Counted from the stretch's first letter, positions 16,420-24,221 are shown. The stretch is 28,040 bases of DNA from Candidatus Dojkabacteria bacterium (GCA_012511375.1 JAAZGF010000065.1:1-28040), one strand, 5' to 3'. Notes: a model not told the origin generated them from the letters alone. A program made the numbers and translations.

Positions 16420-17628
16420 ATGGATTTCTCATCTGCAACAAAGTATTTAAATGTTTTACTGAGCTTAGTTCCCGAATTTCTTAAAAATACAAAGTATGAG
16501 AAATACATTCAGTTTTGGCCAATATTTTTAATTGGTTTTCTTTTTGCACTTTTTGCAACCCCTGTAATTGGGAAACTTGCAACAAAGTATGATGTTACCG
16601 ACAAACCTGGGCAAAGGAAAAGAGGAAGGGAGTTTGATAACCCTCAGAAAGCTATACACGAAGGGATAACTCCTACACTGGGAGGCTTAGCTATTACTAT
16701 CCCGATTTTAATTGCTATCCCTCTCTTCTTTAAATTAGATAGTTTTACAATACCAATACTTCTGTCCCTATTAGTTCTAACAATTGGAGCAACACTTGAT
16801 GATGTTTTTGTGCTTTCTTCAAAGGCACAATTATTTTTTCAAGTTGTAGCTGCTGGAATAATAGCACTCTCCATATTAAATATTACCTCTATTCCATTCT
16901 TTGATATTGATTTGAATGCTTTTAGTTATAATTTCTCTATTTTTGGTATACAGCAATCCCTCTCTCTTCCTGGCGATTTGATCCTCTTCTTCTGGTTACT
17001 TGTATGTATTAATGCAGTTAAATGGACAGCTGGTTCTCCTGGGATAATAGAAGCAAACTCTTTAGTAATATTTTCATTAATTTTCATTATTTCAGTTAGA
17101 TATACATCCATCTTTTCCTCTACTTTAAGCATTCTTGCCACAGGAGGTTTACTCATCTTCCTCTTCTTTGCATTTCCTCCTCAGAAAATATTTACCGGCT
17201 CTTCTGGTAAATCAGTATACGGTTTCTTAATATGTATATTGGCAATAGTTGCTGATACAAAACTCTCTACCACCGCCATGCTTTTAATCCTTCCTCTTGT
17301 TGATTTCCTCTATGTTATTGTTAAGAGATATATAACTTACAAGCCAAAAAGTCTTGGGGAGCTAATGAAAATTAGTGGATTAGATCATTTACATCACCAA
17401 TTAATCAAATTAAATCTTTCTAGAAAACATGTAGTATTGATAGAAACCTCAATAACTCTTCTTTTAGGATCCTTTGCAATATTGGCAACAGGCGCTATTA
17501 GATACTTTGCCTTAACCATTTCTCTCTCTTTAGGCATTGCCTTTATCGTATATATAAATATTAAGGCTTCAAAAGGGCAGGAAGAAAAACTCAAAAAAGA
17601 ATCTCCTGAATCCAAATACTCTTACTAA
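16420..17628 (+). CDS. MraY/WecA-family polytopic membrane protein with altered catalytic motifs
   Basis: 402 residues with about ten hydrophobic helices. Family features of polyprenyl-phosphate sugar-1-phosphate transferases (PF00953) are clear: TPTLGGLAI, the first aspartate pair in GATLDDVFVLSSKAQ (D127, D128), and a late DHLHHQLIKLNLS (322-334) matching the conserved HLHHRL loop. However the second catalytic motif, normally NxxNxxDGxDG, reads NAVKWTAGSPG (198-208), so both aspartates are lost (A204, P207). The third, normally FxGDxG, reads FTGSSG (258-263), with Ser at the Asp. Normal members attach HexNAc-phosphate or muramyl-peptide to a lipid carrier; this one probably cannot by the known chemistry, or uses other residues. 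The reading frame is intact, which argues against simple decay. Its neighbours are a membrane protein one base upstream and the PEGA gene downstream. Confidence 0.85.
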   Translation: MDFSSATKYLNVLLSLVPEFLKNTKYEKYIQFWPIFLIGFLFALFATPVIGKLATKYDVTDKPGQRKRGREFDNPQKAIHEGITPTLGGLAITIPILIAIPLFFKLDSFTIPILLSLLVLTIGATLDDVFVLSSKAQLFFQVVAAGIIALSILNITSIPFFDIDLNAFSYNFSIFGIQQSLSLPGDLILFFWLLVCINAVKWTAGSPGIIEANSLVIFSLIFIISVRYTSIFSSTLSILATGGLLIFLFFAFPPQKIFTGSSGKSVYGFLICILAIVADTKLSTTAMLLILPLVDFLYVIVKRYITYKPKSLGELMKISGLDHLHHQLIKLNLSRKHVVLIETSITLLLGSFAILATGAIRYFALTISLSLGIAFIVYINIKASKGQEEKLKKESPESKYSY

Positions 17629-17645
17629 GAGAGCTTTTGTCGAAC

Positions 17646-17679
17646 TATGGGGTGTGGAAACTTGTCTACATACCCCATA
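17646..17679. repeat. 8-bp inverted repeat overlapping a -10 box
   Basis: TATGGGGT (17646-17653) and ACCCCATA (17672-17679) are perfect inverted copies separated by 18 bases, in the 62-base gap between the MraY-like gene and the PEGA gene. The right arm runs into the TATAAT at 17678-17683. It may be an operator or an RNA stem. No T-run follows, so an ordinary intrinsic terminator is unlikely. Confidence 0.5.
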
Positions 17680-17683
17680 TAAT
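17678..17683 (+). promoter_or_regulatory. -10 box of the PEGA gene, leaderless geometry
   Basis: TATAAT followed by seven bases (TAGGATA) and the ATG at 17691, with no TG extension. The first two bases of the box are also the last two of the right arm of the inverted repeat, so a factor bound to the repeat would hide the promoter. This site also selects the ATG at 17691 over the upstream start at 17637. Confidence 0.6.
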
Positions 17684-17690
17684 TAGGATA

Positions 17691-18341
17691 ATGAAAAATA
17701 GTAAAAAAACTGTTCTAATAATTGTTGCCGTTCTGCTTCTTTCTGTTTTACTCTACTTCCTTCCAATAAATAAAATAATAGGTCGATTACCTTTAATAAA
17801 TAGGTTCTACAACAATACCAGTATAGAAATACTTGTCAAAAAAGGAAAGGCAAAAGTCTGGATAGATGGGAATGATTATGGAGAGACACCAGTTTCTCTG
17901 GAAAACTTACCTGAGGGGAAATATTTAGTTGAGCTTGAGAAAATTGCAGATAAAGGCACTTTTTACAAAAAACAATCCTTTAATGTAGACCTTGTTAGAA
18001 ATACATCCGCTAGGATAGACTTAGAGATAGGCCCTGAAGATATACTTCATGGAATTATCCTTTACTATACCCCTATCAGTTCTTCCTCTCAGAAGGGATT
18101 TTTAGCCGTTAGTAGCGATGTTGAAGGAGCAAAGGTATTTGTAGACCAGGAATTTGTTAAAGGCTCCCCTGTGACAAATTTAAGCCTGAGGGAGAGTCAA
18201 TATGATATCAAAGTAGTGGCAGAAGGGTATGAAGATATAGAAGTTCCTGTTTTAGTTAGAAATAATTATGTTCTAAATCTAAAAACATACCATTTCCCAA
18301 TTCCAGTAATATTTGATACTTTAGATACAAACAATGAGTAA
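17691..18341 (+). CDS. Membrane-anchored protein with two PEGA domains
   Basis: 216 residues from the ATG at 17691. A longer frame from 17637 is rejected because it would put the -10 box and inverted repeat inside the coding region. After a basic MKNSKK start comes one membrane helix or uncleaved signal (about 7-25), then two extracellular PEGA-like repeats: about 43-112 (KVWIDGNDYGETPVSLENL, LPEGKYLVEL) and about 137-198 (AKVFVDQEFVKGSPVTNLSL, YDIKVVAEGYEDIEVPV). PEGA domains (PF08308) are small beta-sandwiches common on cell-surface and S-layer-type proteins. No enzymatic motif is present, so a structural or anchoring role outside the membrane is inferred. Its last eight bases overlap the start of the SDR-DUF4012 gene, so the two are probably coupled and may act together. 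Confidence 0.82.
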   Translation: MKNSKKTVLIIVAVLLLSVLLYFLPINKIIGRLPLINRFYNNTSIEILVKKGKAKVWIDGNDYGETPVSLENLPEGKYLVELEKIADKGTFYKKQSFNVDLVRNTSARIDLEIGPEDILHGIILYYTPISSSSQKGFLAVSSDVEGAKVFVDQEFVKGSPVTNLSLRESQYDIKVVAEGYEDIEVPVLVRNNYVLNLKTYHFPIPVIFDTLDTNNE

Positions 18342-21336
18342 CCTTAGGTTAAGTAAAATTAAATCACAAACACCCATCTCCATCATAGTCCATGGAGGAA
18401 ATAGAATTGGCTACTTAACTGCGAAAACACTGATAGAGCAAGGTTGCTATGTTGCAATAGTGGATAAATTTAATAATGAAACTAAAAAATATCTCACTGA
18501 ACTTAAAAAATCAGAGCTATTCGATTTCTTCGACTTCAGGGGGTTTAACTCTCTATTCAAAAACCTAAAAAGATTTGACTACCTTTTCTACTTTTTAAAT
18601 GAGAAGTTAGTTAAAGAAGATAACTTTGATAGCAAAGAGTTTCTAACTGAGAGTAAAATATTAGAAGATTCTTTAATAAATGCTAAAAAATACAATGCTA
18701 AATTCTCTTTGATTACTTCCTTAGCTTTGAACAGAAAACTAGCCAATATTGTTAACAATACTAAACTTTCTTCCCCTTCTCCGTATTCAAATATAGAGTT
18801 ACAAAAATACTGCGAGACATTAACTGCCGAATTCAAAGATAAATCTAATCTAAACCTAAGGATTCTAAGATTAGGAACTGTAATTGGGAAAGGAATCGAC
18901 AAGGTTGGCTCTCCCGTTATTCACGAACTTTTCTCTGATGCAACCCAGAAAGCCCAGATTACAATAAAGGGAGAAGGACTTGATATACACTCACTCATAC
19001 ATGAAAATGATGCTACGTACGGTATTTTAAAACTAACATTCACAGACAGTACCAAAGAAGAGGTTATATCCCTTGCTAACTCAAATGACTATACTACCCT
19101 CTCTCTTGCTTACAAACTCTTAGAACTAAACACGGAAGCCCAAGCAATAAGGTTTGTAGAAAATCCTGAGGAGCAATTCTTAATACAAGACCTTTACGTA
19201 CCTGCCGTTCATGCCAAAAAATTTGGTTGGGTCCAGCAAGTCTCTTTGGAGGAAGCTTTGATAGAACAGATACAAAATTATTATGATTCTTCAAATAAAA
19301 CTTGGTCTTACAACAAAGACTCTTCTAAAAAGAGAAGCCCTACAAGTAGTGTTACCTTAGGAAAAACAAAACTTGGAGAATTCTTGTCCAATCTCTTTTC
19401 TCCAATAAAACAAGTTAAAGAGCGAAGAGAAAAAAGAGAAGTAAACACCAAAAAACTACTTGCGACCATTGCAATAAGTGTAGCTACACTGTTTTTTACA
19501 TACTTTGTACTTTATCCCATTATCGGAACTGCTATCGGTTTCGTTATAATAAATAGCACTACAAAAGACCTATCTACCTCCGTATTAGATTTAAATGAAG
19601 AAAGCGTTAAAAACAATATTCAAAAAATAGAGAGAAACATAGATAGGGTCTCTGAGAGTGTAGATAACCTTTACTGGCTTTTCCAAATAACAGGCAAAGG
19701 AGACCTCTATGACAACACAACACGACTAATACTAGCTTCAAAATACACTGTTCAAGGAGCCTCTGAGTTAGCAACTGCCGTAACTCCTCTTTCTGCTTAC
19801 ATCAGAGACTTTGAATCTGCTTTAGACTTTCAAACCTCCTCTCCTACAACAACAAGAGAGTACAGAGAGTACTTAAAAGAAATAGAACAAAACTCTTTTA
19901 AGTTAGATGAGGCTACGTACAGAATCTCACTAGCTTCTGAAATAGTAAATAATCTTAATACCACGGTTTTTCCAAAAGGAGTACAGGACAAAATAATTGA
20001 AATAAAGCATCTAATTTCTAAACTAGAGGAGGGGACCTTGGCATTTAGTGAGACAGTAAACTTCTTGCCTGATATTTTAGGGGTCAACGAAAGAAAAAGA
20101 TATTTACTATTCTTTCAAAATGAATCAGAGTTAAGAAGTTCTGGAGGATGGCTTTCAAGTTATGGAGTAGTAGGAATAGAGGGAGGACAGATAAGGGAGC
20201 TTTTTGTTGATGACATTTACAATGCAGATGGGACATTAAAGGTTCAAAACAAGAGATACACTCCTCCTAAATCAATGGCAAATGCTTTAGAAATAACAGA
20301 TTGGTCACTATCCCTTGTCAACTGGTACCCCGATCTTTTTGATACTATGGTCGAAGCAGAACCTTTCATTGAAGATCTAGGAAAAGGAAGTAAGATTGAT
20401 GGTTTGATAACTGTAAATATAACTTTTATTCAAAAACTTCTTAATAGATGGGAAGGGATAGAAGTCCCAGGGGAAACGGAGCTCATAACTAGTGAGAATC
20501 TCTATGATAAAATTTTTGAAATGCATTCTGAATTTACCCCAGGATCAGCTCAAAAGGCAACTTTCCTTGCAAACTTAGCAAATGAAATAGTTAAAAAGTT
20601 CCTCTCCATGAGCATCTCTGAACTAATCTCTACTGGAGATATTTTAGAAGAAAGTTTTGATGAAAAACACTTACAAGCTACATTTAAAAATACTCAAGCC
20701 TTTAACTTTTTTAACTCTAGAAACTGGGCAAATTCTTTAGATTCTAGATACAACAATGCACCAATTGCTATAGATTGGAACTGGGGAGCAAACAAGGCAA
20801 ACCTGTATTTAGATAAAAATTACACTTTAAATATAACAATAAAAGACGAAGATACTATTGATTTCTTTTACTCTATTGCTGTTGAAAACTCGTCTAGTTC
20901 AGAAATATATCCAGAAGGAAATTATAAAAACTACCAAAGAATATATATACCTCCAGAGGCAACAGTTTTAAGAGTTAGTGGAATGGAAGAAAATGACTAT
21001 TCCACTTACAAAGAAAGTGGCTTTAAAGTCATAGCAGGTTGGTTTAATACTCCCATACTTTCAACAAATACCTTAGAAATAGGGTATAGAATTCAAAGAG
21101 ATGCAGATAGTGTAAATTTCCCAATCAAAATACAGGAACAGAATGCTTTCCTTAATCTAAATCTGTTTAAGCAACCAGGAGAGAAAAGACATGCCTACAG
21201 AATAGATTTAACATATCCCTCTACATGGAGTTTAGAAAGCTCTGGAGATCTTAATAGTATAAGCAATCAACTTTCTGGAAGATTTGAATTGAACAAAGAT
21301 TTAACATTTCCTATTGTCTGGAAAATTCCTAACTAG
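18334..21336 (+). CDS. Fusion of a degenerate extended-SDR (epimerase-like) domain to membrane-anchored DUF4012
   Basis: 1000 residues. Residues about 14-325 follow the extended-SDR (NAD-dependent epimerase/dehydratase) pattern: an SIIVHGGNRIGYLTAK nucleotide loop, LRILRLGTVIGKG (the usual R-NVYGPG region), GEGLDIHSLIHENDATYGI (usual GDGxQxRDFVYVDD region), and a C-terminal LGW-like KKFGWVQQVSLEEAL. The catalytic YxxxK is Y151-S-N-I-E155, so Lys is Glu, and the glycine loop is altered. A basic linker (about 327-373) leads to one membrane helix (about 374-397), then a coiled helical stalk and a DUF4012 domain from about 586 (KRYLLFFQNESELRSSGGWL, NWYPDLFD, KIDGLITVN). The SDR part should be cytoplasmic and DUF4012 outside. 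The start overlaps the PEGA gene by eight bases; the end shares CTAG with a convergent gene. Function unknown; envelope or surface-polymer attachment is a guess. Confidence 0.85.
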   Translation: MSNLRLSKIKSQTPISIIVHGGNRIGYLTAKTLIEQGCYVAIVDKFNNETKKYLTELKKSELFDFFDFRGFNSLFKNLKRFDYLFYFLNEKLVKEDNFDSKEFLTESKILEDSLINAKKYNAKFSLITSLALNRKLANIVNNTKLSSPSPYSNIELQKYCETLTAEFKDKSNLNLRILRLGTVIGKGIDKVGSPVIHELFSDATQKAQITIKGEGLDIHSLIHENDATYGILKLTFTDSTKEEVISLANSNDYTTLSLAYKLLELNTEAQAIRFVENPEEQFLIQDLYVPAVHAKKFGWVQQVSLEEALIEQIQNYYDSSNKTWSYNKDSSKKRSPTSSVTLGKTKLGEFLSNLFSPIKQVKERREKREVNTKKLLATIAISVATLFFTYFVLYPIIGTAIGFVIINSTTKDLSTSVLDLNEESVKNNIQKIERNIDRVSESVDNLYWLFQITGKGDLYDNTTRLILASKYTVQGASELATAVTPLSAYIRDFESALDFQTSSPTTTREYREYLKEIEQNSFKLDEATYRISLASEIVNNLNTTVFPKGVQDKIIEIKHLISKLEEGTLAFSETVNFLPDILGVNERKRYLLFFQNESELRSSGGWLSSYGVVGIEGGQIRELFVDDIYNADGTLKVQNKRYTPPKSMANALEITDWSLSLVNWYPDLFDTMVEAEPFIEDLGKGSKIDGLITVNITFIQKLLNRWEGIEVPGETELITSENLYDKIFEMHSEFTPGSAQKATFLANLANEIVKKFLSMSISELISTGDILEESFDEKHLQATFKNTQAFNFFNSRNWANSLDSRYNNAPIAIDWNWGANKANLYLDKNYTLNITIKDEDTIDFFYSIAVENSSSSEIYPEGNYKNYQRIYIPPEATVLRVSGMEENDYSTYKESGFKVIAGWFNTPILSTNTLEIGYRIQRDADSVNFPIKIQEQNAFLNLNLFKQPGEKRHAYRIDLTYPSTWSLESSGDLNSISNQLSGRFELNKDLTFPIVWKIPN

Positions 21337-21671
21337 ACAAACACTTTCGTCTCTTTCTTTAATTTCATATATATTTCTAATATTTCCTCTGGAGACACCT
21401 CTTTCTTGTTAGCAAACTTCTTTATCTCTTTAACAGAAAGGTCTGTATTTATTGGAACCCTATTACTCATTCCCAAGGGGGCAACAAAAGTTGCCATGTT
21501 TTTAGATTTACAATTGTGACAGGAAAAGTGTATAATGGCCAAGACCCCAGTATTTTGAATTATATTAACATCTTCTAAGACATAAGGAGTGCCACACTTA
21601 TCACAAAACTTTGCAACAGAATCCAAAAAGAACTGCTTTTTTTCTAATGTGTTATTATCGTTATTATTCAT
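21333..21671 (-). CDS. Small zinc-ribbon protein of unknown function
   Basis: 112 residues from the ATG at 21669-21671. A longer frame from 21719 is rejected because the chosen ATG has an extended -10 seven bases before it and the extension would run back through the promoter and into rpoD. Two CxxC pairs, FCDKCG near the N-terminus and FSCHNCKSKN about 25 residues later, form a likely zinc ribbon. The C-terminal third is helical and charged (VSPEEILEIYMKLKKE). I recognise no named family. Divergence from rpoD with overlapping promoters suggests it may be co-controlled with, or may affect, the primary sigma factor; that is inference. Its stop overlaps the stop of the SDR-DUF4012 gene in CTAG. 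Confidence 0.72.
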   Translation of the reverse strand: MNNNDNNTLEKKQFFLDSVAKFCDKCGTPYVLEDVNIIQNTGVLAIIHFSCHNCKSKNMATFVAPLGMSNRVPINTDLSVKEIKKFANKKEVSPEEILEIYMKLKKETKVFV

Positions 21672-21678
21672 ATCTAAA

Positions 21679-21687
21679 ATTATATCA
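21679..21687 (-). promoter_or_regulatory. Extended -10 of the zinc-ribbon gene
   Basis: The - strand reads TGATATAAT, seven bases (TTTAGAT), then the ATG. It physically overlaps the likely rpoD -10 (TATCAT, 21683-21688) on the other strand, so RNA polymerase can hold only one at a time. Confidence 0.6.
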
Positions 21688-21688
21688 T
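21683..21688 (+). promoter_or_regulatory. Likely -10 box of rpoD
   Basis: TATCAT is followed by nine bases (ATGTAGAAA) and the rpoD ATG. One mismatch from TATAAT, no TG extension and no Shine-Dalgarno, so it looks weaker than the opposing promoter it overlaps. Confidence 0.4.
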
Positions 21689-21697
21689 ATGTAGAAA

Positions 21698-22777
21698 ATG
21701 AGAGATAAAAGTAAAGCAATCAAATTTCTCGTCAAAAAAGGTAAAGAACAAGGCTTTTTGACACAAGAAGACCTGTTAGATGTTTTTCCTACTATAGAAG
21801 AGAACATTGAACTACTTGATGAAATTTTCGAAAAACTACAAAAGAATGAAATTGAAGTATTAGAACCTGAAAGTGATTTAGATGAAGAAGAAAAAGAGGT
21901 TTTAACACTTGAGAAAAAAATCAAAATATTAAAAACGATACAAACAAATATTTCTACAGATGCTATTAGATCCTACCTTTTTGAAATCGGAAGAATTCCC
22001 CTTTTAACAGGAGAGGAGGAAGTTATTCTTGCTAAAAGGATAGAGAAAGGAGATGGAGAGGCTGAACAGCTCTTAATTACAGCAAATCTCAGACTGGTTG
22101 TAAGTATTGCTAAAAAATACAGTAAAAGCAATCTTGAGCTCCTTGATTTAATACAGGAAGGGAATATAGGGTTAATGAGAGCTGTAGAAAAATTTGATTA
22201 CAAAAAGGGATTCAAATTCTCCACCTATGCTACATGGTGGATTAGACAAGCAATAACAAGGGCTATTGCTGACCAAGCAAGAACTATCCGTGTTCCTGTA
22301 CATATGATAGAAACAATAAATAAGTTTAATAAAGTTAGTAATAACTTAGCTACTAAGCTTGGACGACCTGCAACTGACGATGAGATTGCAAAAGAAATGG
22401 ACGTAGAGCCAGAGAAAATAGCTGAGATTAGGAAAATTAAACAAAACCCCACATCCTTAGCCACTCCCATAGGAGAGGAGAAAGATAGTAAATTGCAAGA
22501 CATAATCCCAGATGATTGGTCACAATCACCTGAAGATTACGCAACAAGTGAATATCTCAAAAATCAACTACATGGAATCTTAGACTCTTTACAAGAGAGA
22601 GAGAGAAGAGTACTTTCTCTTAGATTTGGTCTAGATGATGGCGTATCTAGGACTTTAGAAGAGGTAGGAAAAGAGTTTGGGGTAACAAGAGAGAGAATAA
22701 GACAGATAGAAGCAAAAGCATTGAAAAAACTTAAAGAAAAATCTGTACAACAAAAATTAGATGACTATATAGATTAA
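21698..22777 (+). CDS. rpoD: Primary sigma factor (sigma-70 / RpoD)
   Basis: 359 residues, a compact primary sigma. Region 1.1 is recognisable (about 1-60, [20 protein letters not shown]), then region 1.2 ([18 protein letters not shown]), region 2 ([20 protein letters not shown], then [18 protein letters not shown]), region 3 and region 4 with the helix-turn-helix [18 protein letters not shown]. Region 2.4 keeps Q184 and T187, the residues that read the -10 box in E. coli (Q437, T440). Region 3.0 keeps H202 and E205 of PVHMIETI, which contact the extended TG in E. coli. This fits the TGnTATAAT promoters found throughout the window. It is the housekeeping specificity subunit of RNA polymerase. 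The gene stands alone, diverging from a zinc-ribbon gene, and its stop overlaps the convergent neighbour in TTAA. Confidence 0.97.
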   Translation: MRDKSKAIKFLVKKGKEQGFLTQEDLLDVFPTIEENIELLDEIFEKLQKNEIEVLEPESDLDEEEKEVLTLEKKIKILKTIQTNISTDAIRSYLFEIGRIPLLTGEEEVILAKRIEKGDGEAEQLLITANLRLVVSIAKKYSKSNLELLDLIQEGNIGLMRAVEKFDYKKGFKFSTYATWWIRQAITRAIADQARTIRVPVHMIETINKFNKVSNNLATKLGRPATDDEIAKEMDVEPEKIAEIRKIKQNPTSLATPIGEEKDSKLQDIIPDDWSQSPEDYATSEYLKNQLHGILDSLQERERRVLSLRFGLDDGVSRTLEEVGKEFGVTRERIRQIEAKALKKLKEKSVQQKLDDYID

Positions 22778-23016
22778 TTCTCTTCTACCAAATTAAAGAA
22801 ATCCAAAGGGGAAACAGGAAAAGTCCTACCTGTTCTTTCTACTACCTTTTCTAATTCTTCTAGATCAAAATTAGGATTTAGTTGACTTGTGTATGAAGAA
22901 GCATTGGGATTTATACTTATTTCTGAATTCTCAAAATACACCAAAGAAGCAACCCATGCTATTACAACAATAAGAAGAAAAACTAGAAGAAAAAGATATT
23001 TTTTAATAATGTCCAT
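22774..23016 (-). CDS. Small single-helix membrane protein downstream of pilO-like gene
   Basis: 80 residues; not recognised. One N-terminal membrane helix (about 7-28, [20 protein letters not shown]) is followed by a polar tail with [20 protein letters not shown] and a final [15 protein letters not shown]. It begins five bases after the pilO-like stop and so is probably the third gene of pilN-pilO-X. By position it could stand in for PilP, which follows PilO in classic type IV pilus operons, but it lacks the PilP beta-domain length and no motif supports that. Its stop shares TTAA with the end of rpoD. No Shine-Dalgarno is seen, so coupling with the upstream gene is likely. Confidence 0.65.
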   Translation of the reverse strand: MDIIKKYLFLLVFLLIVVIAWVASLVYFENSEISINPNASSYTSQLNPNFDLEELEKVVERTGRTFPVSPLDFFNLVEEN

Positions 23017-23021
23017 ACTGA

Positions 23022-23636
23022 TTATTCATAAAATTTATCTGTTTCTATTGTAAAAATCCTCATATTTATACTGAATGACCCTCCTCCCTCCTCCTCCTCT
23101 CTTTTCGAGTAAGATACAGATTCAATAACAGCATATACAGGAAGGTCCTCTAAATCTTTTAATAGATTAACAATATTGGCTTTCTTTCCTTTTACTCCTA
23201 CCCTCATCGAACTGGGAACTAAAAATCTTGTAGTTTGCGAGTAGCCTTTTCCCTTATGCTCATCAAAATGAACAGATAAAAGAGAAAAAGCATTTCTCGC
23301 AACAATGGGTTCTATATTTGAAGTGAGCAATGTAAATGTCCTTGAAACTGGAAATATTAATTCTAAACTACGAAAAGCTTCCTTCTGCTCCTCATACTCT
23401 CTATCTAGTGCTGTTAATGCATTAATTTTACTTTCTAATTGCTTGTTTATCTTCTCCTTTTCCTTTATCTCTCCACTTATTTTCGTAATTGTTAAAATTG
23501 TGGGCCTTATTGCAAATAGTATCAATACTATAGAAGCAAGAATTGTAAATGCTAAAAACATGTAAGATCTTTTCTTCTCCGGAGACTCTTTAATTAACTT
23601 TATATATTCAGCTGTATTTATTCTTTTTTCTTGCAT
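23022..23636 (-). CDS. pilO: PilO-like type IV pilus inner-membrane assembly protein
   Basis: 204 residues from the ATG at 23634-23636. A TTG at 23643-23645 would add three residues and overlap the upstream stop; neither start has a Shine-Dalgarno, so the choice is uncertain. A short cytoplasmic end is followed by one membrane helix (about 27-43), a coiled coil (about 50-92, EIKEKEKINKQLESKINAL) and an alpha/beta domain ending in FSINMRIFTIETDKF. This layout, next to a PilN-like gene, is that of PilO, which pairs with PilN to form the periplasmic alignment ring of type IV pilus machines. Sequence identity in the family is low, so the call rests on architecture and context. A run of acidic residues and glycines (REEEEGGG) interrupts the C-terminal domain. 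Confidence 0.68.
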   Translation of the reverse strand: MQEKRINTAEYIKLIKESPEKKRSYMFLAFTILASIVLILFAIRPTILTITKISGEIKEKEKINKQLESKINALTALDREYEEQKEAFRSLELIFPVSRTFTLLTSNIEPIVARNAFSLLSVHFDEHKGKGYSQTTRFLVPSSMRVGVKGKKANIVNLLKDLEDLPVYAVIESVSYSKREEEEGGGSFSINMRIFTIETDKFYE

Positions 23637-23641
23637 TATTT

Positions 23642-24196
23642 TCAATTAGTAGAAGAAAGATTAAAGGACACTCTAACTGTAATATCTCCTTCTTCCTTGT
23701 TTATAGAAAATTTAATATCTTCGTAGTCAGGATTGTTTTTTAAGGTATTTTCAAAATTATTAACAGCATCTAAATTAAATGTTTTAAGTACAAAATTAAC
23801 CTTCCCCTCATTAAATGAAAAACTCTCAAGAGCAAGGGTAGAAGGAATCCCATTTACCAACTCACTTACTTTTGTAGAATTAATCTCCTGTTCTCCCCTA
23901 ACTACTTTGATATCCTTCAAAAGAGACTGATAGTTATCAAATACTATTGCATTTCTCTTCCAGCTTTCATTAGACAGAAGCACAACTTTATTATTTATTT
24001 CCTCTGTTAAATCATTGTTTTTCTTATCTACAAAAAACCTCCAAAAAAACACAACCAAAACCACTATTTGAACTACTATTAAAAGATATTTCCCTATTTC
24101 AACCAACCACACGTACGCATTTGCAAAGACATCGCTTGGTGAATATATAGCATCTAAAAAGTTAATAGATTTTGGCTGTTTGTCTCTTTTAAACAT
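23642..24196 (-). CDS. pilN: PilN-like type IV pilus assembly protein
   Basis: 184 residues. The N-terminal cytoplasmic segment SINFLD resembles the (I)NLLP motif by which PilN binds PilM. One membrane helix (about 34-55, VEIGKYLLIVVQIVVLVVFF) is followed by a coiled region and a ferredoxin-like domain (about 100-184) ending ITVRVSFNLS. Type IV pili serve adhesion, twitching and DNA uptake; in Patescibacteria they are thought to help attach to hosts. No pilM, pilB, pilC or pilin gene lies in this window, so the rest of the machine must be elsewhere. Transcription probably begins at the extended -10 at 24222-24230, giving a short leader, the one clear exception to the leaderless pattern here. 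The stop is TGA. Confidence 0.7.
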   Translation of the reverse strand: MFKRDKQPKSINFLDAIYSPSDVFANAYVWLVEIGKYLLIVVQIVVLVVFFWRFFVDKKNNDLTEEINNKVVLLSNESWKRNAIVFDNYQSLLKDIKVVRGEQEINSTKVSELVNGIPSTLALESFSFNEGKVNFVLKTFNLDAVNNFENTLKNNPDYEDIKFSINKEEGDITVRVSFNLSSTN

Positions 24197-24221
24197 TAGG
24201 CAGTTTAAGCTTTAATGTTTT

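Noticed and set aside
17637..17690. N-terminal extension of the PEGA protein
   Set aside because: The non-ATG start would place a TATAAT box and an inverted repeat in coding sequence; the ATG at 17691 begins a normal basic leader plus membrane helix.
21672..21719. N-terminal extension of the zinc-ribbon protein
   Set aside because: It would run back through its own extended -10 and into rpoD; the ATG at 21669-21671 has ideal leaderless spacing.
22774..23016. Calling the 80-residue membrane protein PilP
   Set aside because: Position after PilO is suggestive but the protein is too short and shows no lipoprotein signal or PilP beta-domain.
12516..24196. Recoding of UGA (as in Gracilibacteria/Absconditabacteria)
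   Set aside because: TGA ends dnaG, rsmA and pilN at sensible protein ends and no in-frame TGA is needed inside any gene.
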